NCBI GenBank assembly: GCA_029204225.1
Contig: CM055098.1
Span: 4,079,607-4,143,606 of the forward strand
Length of the DNA stretch: 64,000 nucleotides
Direction: 5' to 3'
Source: Diphasiastrum complanatum
Lineage: Eukaryota; Streptophyta; Lycopodiopsida; Lycopodiales; Lycopodiaceae
Below, piece by piece: positions 58,401-64,000 of this stretch. Positions within the stretch are counted from its first letter, which is position 1. Every line of letters begins with the position of its first letter. The position numbers were made by a program, and so were the translations under genes. The notes under the pieces were generated by a model. That model was not told the DNA's origin. It was given only the letters and a program-made list of their open reading frames with translations, and ran no database searches.

Positions 58401-61400
58401 AACAAATCAAACAATGGAATTGCGTTCCACCAATTTCTCTCCCATGATGCGTACCTACGTATCTTATAGGATTAAAAATGCTCATTGGTATCCAAATTCT
58501 AAATAGGAAATCAAATGTATGACAAGGAATAAATGACTTAATACTTTTTCTCTCCCTATTCACAAAAATAAGATCCAAAATGCTTAGCACTTGTCCCATG
58601 GACCCCCCAATATGAGTTGGGCCTCTCCAAAACTTGAGTACATGGACCAAAAGTTAAAAAATGCTCCTTGGGTCCTCAAAACCATATATTAACATTGCCC
58701 CAACTTCATTAAATATGGCATTAGCCCCATGAAGTCGTCACGCAATCCAAGCCTGGAGAAAGCTCTGTAGTCACCATACTATCTCTGGAGAAGATTCCAC
58801 CCAGGGAGAAATCTGATGACCCCTAACAGCCGTCTAGGGCTGGTACCTCGACTTCGCAGTCAGAACATCAACAGAGGAATCTCCATTAAAGGACAAATAG
58901 GACAAATGGTGACTTCTAACATTAAGGAATCTTAAATACTTTACTTGCCCTTAGGATGAGCTGTATCTGTTCTATCTAGGGTGCAACCTTCGTAGACATT
59001 TGCCGTATCAAGATCCTTCAAAACTCAATAGATTCCTGCAGCTCTCTTCTTGGGTCCAAATCTCTCTAAGATGTGGTTAAAGTACATCATGCTGATTTAC
59101 ATATATAGAATCACAGCTATCTTCATCTACATTCATCACAATTATAAACACAAATTTTCATGATGCTACTACCTTAACTCTATATTGGAGATGAGAGGAT
59201 CGTTTGGCAACTCTCTCTCTCCTCGCAACATGCCTTCATTTAAAACTAAATACATGCTGATAAAATTTTTGTTGCTCATCTGCATGCCATCATTGACCTA
59301 GCTAGTACAATGTTAAAACCTACCAGCATATTTGAGTCTTCGATGCCTTGCACCGAGGACTTATTGCATTAGAATTGAGCTCTAGTTCTATGGAACATAC
59401 CTTTGGTTGGTGGGCTTCAGAAAACTTGGACTTTGGGCACCACTTTGTTTCAAAAGAACCTTACCTCACAATTCGCCCTTGTAAATTTATGCATTGGCAA
59501 CCGTGTCTTTCATAACAAGAGTTACAAATTGAACATTGTTTAACTAATATTTATTTGCAATCGTTTTGTCTTAACAAATCAAAGATGCACTGCTGAATCA
59601 CGGACAGTGATCTGAATCATGGACAGCGATTCGGACAGCAATCCAAATCGTGACCCTTGATTCGTTGGGGGGTCGCGATTCACGATTCGCGGTAAATATA
59701 TATTTTTTCAACTAAAAGAATGGCAATTCTGGTTCGCAGAATTGCGATTCGCGAATCGCAATTCCAGTGAATTGCGATTTGCAGCATCTATGTAACAAAT
59801 AAAATGCCAATGAAAACTGGAAATGATAACCAACTCAGTGGAATTCACATTGTCCATTTCTCATTGACACGAGGCCAGTAAATACTCCCCTGCTGAGTAG
59901 TAAGAACATACAAACTTTGGTCATTGGCAAGTCATTTGTTGCTCCTTCAAATGGCAGGTTGTTATGGCCATTGGCAAACACAGGGATACTAGTGACTCGT
60001 TAGACCCTAGGGGGTCCCGGCGGGGTGACACTCAGCCCCATAGTTCGGGATAATAACTCTTAGGGACTAGGATCTAGTGGGCTTGGTCTATATTCATAGG
60101 GAGTGCCACTAAGTGAAGGGCACCCTTAGTTGCTAAGGGTGGGTCCCTAAAGTTAGGTAGAGGACCTGTGTGCATCCACATGCACAGTGGCAACTGTGCA
60201 TGTGAGAGGAGTGCATGGCCTCTTGGAGGCTGGGCGCTGGTCCTATATGGTGGCCTGTGAATGTAGAGCCAGGTACAGGATAGTGGGTGGAAATCCATAG
60301 TCACTCTTCATCTTTGGTTGGTTCTCTTTCCATTGCTCCTAATACAGGTCACCAACAGGTTTTGAAGGATTATCTCTCTTGTTTGCCAACCTTTCATGAT
60401 TGTGCCTTTAAGAAGAGTTGAAGGAAGTCAAGGGTGAATTCTTCATGATTTTTGAGAACTTTGCTCCCTTCGCCAAGGAGGCATCTTCATGCCTACTCAG
60501 CTATTCCTTAAGAAGTCTTGGGATCCTCCTTTCTCCCCTGCTATTGAAGTCAAGGGTGGAATTCTTCCTCCATGATTTGAGGACCTTGCTCCCTTCGCCC
60601 AGGAGGCATCTTTGCGCCTACTCAACTTTTCTTTACAAGTCTTGGGATGCTCCTTTCTCCCCTACCATTGTGTTGCCTGATCTTTCTTTGATTCTATAGC
60701 GGCTAGTAAGTTCTTCCTGAAAATTAGGTTGTTAGGCTGCGTGAGCCGAGTTTTGAGATCCTACCCCCAGTCTCCTGGCCACCCACCAAATGTGTGATTG
60801 CCCCCCAAGAAACTGGTACCGAGGGATGATACACACTATTCAACATTCTTTTGTATGGAGTCCATTTTAAGTACTCCATACGTATATGACACTTACGAGG
60901 CCTTCCGCCTCGACGTGGCAGGTTCGATTTAGACCTTCAACATTGACCCTTAGCGAGCACAAGCATATGAATTATGCTCCCTTTCAAAGTGACTGATTAA
61001 GGATTGCAGAAGGGCTGGCTCCAATACCATGTTGGAGATCAGGTCGTTGGGCTTTGTGGATCGAGTATTCTAGCCTCCTAGCCACGTGCCAGTTTGAGAA
61101 CTCACCAAAATACTGGGACTAGAAGACAACACACTTATTCAATACCTTATATGTAGTCCATTCTAGGTGCTCCATTTCCTTATGGGACTTATGAAGCCTT
61201 TGGCCTCCATGTGGCAGGTGCACTGCTACAACTTCAATAGCTCCTTGCTAGTAAATCGCTAATTTGAAACTTGTAAGATGCTGAAACAATACCTTCTTGT
61301 TGACATCTGGTGCAACTCCTATGAACCTACAAAATCCTTGTAAAATTTTGTTGGGCCAGCAAACAATATGCATGCCTGTGCTCTTTTGGACCGATGAACT

Positions 61401-63299
61401 TACAGTAAGTATCCACCTCATAAATGCATTTTTGTTTGGCAAAGCCCTTGTTGCAGATCCTAGCAATGGCCAACAACAAAAGCTACTGAAACGTTTTTGC
61501 TGCAATTGGCTACATGCAATCAAGATCGATTGGCTGGCAAATTTAGAATAATCATTCGAGTTAGATTACATACAACCCATTGCCCTTGATCAATCTTCCA
61601 AAGACAAGGTGAGGTCCGCCACATTTTTGAAGGGGTCTACTGCAACCTGTCTAGTACCCAATGTCCTATCAAAACATGTCCTTTTGGTCTCCCATCTGCT
61701 TGTTGCCAACAACTCACTTCTTGGATTCTGGACATAACCCAGATGTGGACCCTCATCCTCCAAACTCGAGAAGTTGACTAGGATAAATGGGTCCCACCTC
61801 AATGATGGTCCACAGTTTTTTCTGTGGCATGAGCTGTCTAAGGTGCTAGCACATGGCACTAAAAATGTCAACAGTGCCGCACCAGCATTCCACCTCTTGT
61901 GAGGCTATCACCTCAAGGCGTATTGTTATGATACATAACATTCCTACTTTCATGAACTACATTTAATCATCTAGATCGATAATAAGAAGTCTCCTAGGAA
62001 CTTGTGAAACATGCTGTAATTCAAAACAGAGAAGGCTAATATTAGGCATCTACAAAATTGCACAATCCCGACGTTTCTTTAAAAAACCCCGTCACGAATC
62101 AAAGACAGTATGCCTCTTTTCCTGGAATGCATCCATAATAAACAGAAGTTCCTACAGTTTTTATGTTAGTCAGCACGCTTTCAGAAAAATTTCAGTAAAG
62201 ATACGCATTCAAGATTCCAAACCAAAGGACAAATGTACAACAAAATCTCAGCTAAGGTGTTGAATCAAAATCATTTGATTTTACATGCTTCATCATGTAA
62301 CTGACCTGTATAGAAGATATAATCCAGAGTTCCCAGAAAATCTCGGGTACAGTTAGTAAAAAGAGGCTCTTTGCTACTAGAGTCCATACGCTGATGTTGC
62401 TGCTCAAAAGCTGGTCCAGCTCTTGGCATTCTTGAAAAGGCCGAATAGGCACTCATCTGCGAAGTGGAAACAAATGGGAGTGTCAGCATAACTAACCATG
62501 CCTTGTGTGAGATAGGAATCCCAAACCACCCCGTGGAAAATAACCCATGTAAAAGTCTAGGATAATACTAACATGACTCAAACCAAGAAAACACTATTTG
62601 CAGTTGTTGACATCACTCAATCTAGTTATGCATAGGATCAACAATAGCATTGGCAGAAGACAGTCAACCAAACAACAGGTTCAAACACTTGTTACTGATT
62701 CCATCCATAATCTCATTTTATAGTTCAGAATCCACGGACTTCTAAGAGGGCCCCTTTTATAGCAACTGCACTGGAGGATCTGCGCAATAAGGCATCACAA
62801 ATCTAACCTTAAGTATAATTTCCTATTATATCAAACCTACATGAAACACCCATAGTAATCGAAGTTTGGAGACAAGCGCACTGAACTTATTCATCGTTAA
62901 CAGAGCTATACAGTGATTAGGTCTCCACTTAAATGAGAAAATGGACTTTGTCCTATTCATGTCCTAACTTCAAAAACTAGGTAAAGAGGAGATAGTATGA
63001 TTCCAACCAATCGTAGCTGATGACAAAGCTTGCTTGCAGGACGTAAGATGCCGAGCACATCGGCAGCCAAATCTGGATGTGCAGGATCAACTCTCCCCGT
63101 CGCAATAAGACCATGTGGTGCACTGCAAACCAAAATAGATTATTTCACAATCACTTCTCAAAGTCAAACATTTTGTTGTCTCATGAATGATTAAGGCATT
63201 TGCTGACCTGCCAGGGATAGAATTGAAATCACCAGCAACCAACATAGGAATATCTGCACTTGCTGCAATCTTTTCCAGCCCTTTCAAAAGGGTATGTAC
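51738..63299 (-). CDS. CCR4: CCR4-type poly(A) deadenylase, C-terminal exons
   Basis: This is the catalytic subunit of the CCR4-NOT complex, which shortens mRNA poly(A) tails in the cytoplasm. It is an endonuclease/exonuclease/phosphatase-fold enzyme. Four exons are visible (minus strand): 63299-63208 (LLKGLEKIAASADIPML, then GDFNSIPG), 63122-63008 (SAPHGLIATGRVDPAHP; GILRPASKLCHQL), 62456-62306 (SAYSAFSRM; EPLFTNCTRDFLGTLDYIFY) and 51883-51738 (ADSLTVESLLELLDE; ALPSPEWSSDHIALLAEFRC, end RLRR). Together they give 168 codons including the stop, and phases agree at every junction. The catalytic Asp/Asn of GDFN, the Asp of TLDYIF and the final SSDH Asp-His are all kept. The third intron is 10,422 bp. 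The donor after 63008 is GTTGGA, weaker than usual. Upstream exons (for the part before VHTLLKG) are outside the window. Confidence 0.93.
52378..52432 (+). repeat. (CT)n microsatellite
   Basis: A nearly pure run with one G interruption, inside the deadenylase intron. Confidence 0.95.
52495..52578. repeat. About 46-bp tandem duplication with TTTAGGG words
   Basis: The phrase 'ctagtagattcagaaattag' and the following 'ataggatatagg' occur twice. Two TTTAGGG units sit between them. Confidence 0.85.
53326..53455. repeat. About 64-bp tandem duplication
   Basis: 'tgctcaatgcc.t.taata' followed by 'gaaacccgattatgtata' and 'agaactt.aaaaatgtg' occurs twice in direct order. Confidence 0.85.
54590..55165. 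repeat. Diverged direct duplication, about 360 bp apart
   Basis: 54600-54815 and 54960-55165 share 'gagccattctggggcaa', 'cctacatcagactgattgc', 'gagcccgataaatg' and 'agcttcattctta' in the same order. Confidence 0.65.
55166..56560. other. Intronic sequence with faint retroelement text
   Basis: On the minus strand 56500-56400 reads MEEEMKRNLNQGFQRGFENQ, which resembles a retroelement gag start. Nothing else is clear. Confidence 0.35.
56880..57194. repeat. Direct repeat (LTR-like), left copy
   Basis: About 315 bp, at least 90 percent identical by eye to 58597-58900: it begins 'cccatggacccccc', contains 'gagttgggcctctccaaa' and 'ccttgggtcctcaaaacc', and ends 'ctccattaaaggacaaatag'. Confidence 0.9.
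57230..57420 (-). pseudogene. Ty1/copia reverse transcriptase fragment
   Basis: The minus strand reads GIYFLDDLLFIGSCDKLIEN (catalytic YVDD as FLDD), then LSAEFEMKDLGHLHYYLGIE, the standard copia RT continuation. It lies between the two direct repeats, so they are probably the LTRs of a deleted copia element. Confidence 0.85.
58060..58400 (-). pseudogene. Two short hydrophobic exon-like stretches, unknown gene
   Basis: The minus strand after a GTTAGCAG acceptor (58390) reads YRGVSFAGALMVGVVVLFLY. Further on (about 58140-58085) it reads KVALNLFFVGAFIGLAMLL before a stop. Each looks like one membrane helix. Origin unknown; possibly a captured gene piece inside the deleted copia element. Confidence 0.3.
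58597..58900. repeat. Direct repeat (LTR-like), right copy
   Basis: Copy of 56880-57194, 1.7 kb away in the same orientation. Confidence 0.9.
59580..59792. mobile_element. hAT-like MITE with 'gattcgcgaatc' words, 213 bp
   Basis: The ends are CAAAGATGCACTGCTGAATC on the left and CATAGATGCTGCAAATCGCA on the right (complement). It is flanked on both sides by the identical 8-mer TAACAAAT (59572-59579 and 59793-59800). The interior is dominated by AATCGC/GCGATT words (59670-59770). Non-coding. Confidence 0.9.
60424..60667. repeat. 122-bp tandem duplication
   Basis: Units at 60424 and 60546 share 'gaagtcaagggtg', 'ttgctcccttcgcc', 'aggaggcatctt', 'cgcctactcaac' and 'aagtcttgggat'. Confidence 0.9.
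60726..61235. repeat. Direct duplication, about 310-bp period
   Basis: 60726-60940 and 61040-61235 share 'aggtcgttgggct', 'tatgtagtccattcta', 'ggcctccatgtggcaggt' and 'acttcaa' in order, with many differences. Confidence 0.7.
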
Positions 63300-64000
63300 C
63301 TAAAAAAAGGAGTAACCATACCAGCACTGGAGTGAGGAGCTTAACATATTCTAGCTATTCTTCCAAATGAATAAGTAAATAAATAAATAAATCACACAAG
63401 AAACTGCTAACAGTGGATCTCTATAGACTATTACCATCGACTCTTTCTCACCAAGATTTAAGTTCAAATCACTAGATTCACACTTCTGCTGCCAAAAGTG
63501 ATCTTCTAAACCCAGCTATGCTATATAGAAAAGCTCGTCCAATGCTAGAGGAATGTTTCCTGATAAGTACAAGCCTTGGCAACAAACTGCAGAAGGTCTT
63601 CTCAAGTTCCACTGAGCAAACATTGAAAGGTAACAAATGAAACTCAAAGATCCTAGCTTAAGTAAAGAGAAAAGGCATTTAACTAACAACTATCTAGTAT
63701 AAACATCACTAATACTATCCATGTGATTCTGAACAATGTGATTAAGCTCTCTTTTGCTGCGTTGTGCAACACAGAGCTCTTTCCAAAACTGTTAAGAAAT
63801 TCTGGCAGGGTTCAGATGTGAACGCTGTCTGCAACTTTGTAAAATTTTCTTCATCTTTTTGTAAAATTTTGTCATTTTCTTAGCAATATATTATGAGGTA
63901 CATAGAAACAATCCTTAAAAAGCCCTAAAACCCTGTTGTACATAAGTCACAATCTTAAGCACCAAGGCATATATTCTAGGCAACAATGAAAACATAAGAG

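Larger units (their letters stand above)
51884..62305 (-). other. 10.4-kb intron of the deadenylase gene
   Basis: It starts at 62305 with GTCAGT and ends at 51884 with TACTGCAG on the minus strand. It contains a copia fragment, a hAT-like MITE, CT repeats and several local duplications. No independent gene in it is convincing. Confidence 0.9.

Overview
This window is nuclear DNA from a large, transposon-rich land plant genome. The evidence is as follows: short TTTAGGG-type telomere-like runs; LTR-retrotransposon primer-binding sites of the plant initiator-tRNA-Met type (variants of TGGTATCAGAGC); a plastid rpoB fragment inserted in nuclear DNA; and two recognisable plant genes whose introns are about 8 and 10.4 kb long and packed with repeats. 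The sequence alone does not fix the lineage. The long introns would suit a gymnosperm, a fern or an early-diverging or woody angiosperm.

Only two genes look alive. (1) 26850-36292 (+) is a two-exon GH17 beta-1,3-glucanase with an X8/CBM43 domain and a GPI-anchor-like tail; its exons join in frame across a 7,955-bp intron. (2) 51738-63299 (-) is the 3' part of a CCR4-type poly(A) deadenylase. Three exons lie at 62.3-63.3 kb and the last coding exon lies 10.4 kb away at 51.7-51.9 kb. Phase and protein order match across every junction, and the 5' exons lie beyond the right edge.

Layout: 0-10.9 kb is a pile of broken LTR elements (Ty1/copia pieces, two head-to-head copies of one Ty3-like family, a truncated Ty3 gag) and LINE pieces. 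12.2-20.9 kb is a strikingly AT-rich block, all on the minus strand. It holds remnants of a spliced unknown gene, a decayed Helitron-like Rep/PIF1-helicase, and a nearly complete but disabled protein kinase. 20.9-21.3 kb is a plastid rpoB insert. 22.2-24.7 kb holds a CYP72-clan P450 pseudogene and a HAESA-type receptor-kinase pseudogene, the latter bracketed by direct repeats. 26.0-26.4 kb is a GC-rich TIR element. 27.2-35.2 kb is the glucanase intron, containing a Ty3-like element between two LTRs. 38.5-48.3 kb holds two copia gag regions and a Ty3 element in the opposite orientation. 51.7-64 kb is the deadenylase gene.

The most interesting unexplained signal is a set of small hAT-like inserts (36.8, 50.0 and 59.6 kb, with likely relatives at 30.5 and 37.6 kb). 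They share CATAG/CACAG-type ends and 8-bp target duplications, but each is filled with its own self-complementary short word. The 50.0-kb copy also carries what looks like a captured RG-rich coding exon. The second is the Helitron-like block with a kinase on the same strand.
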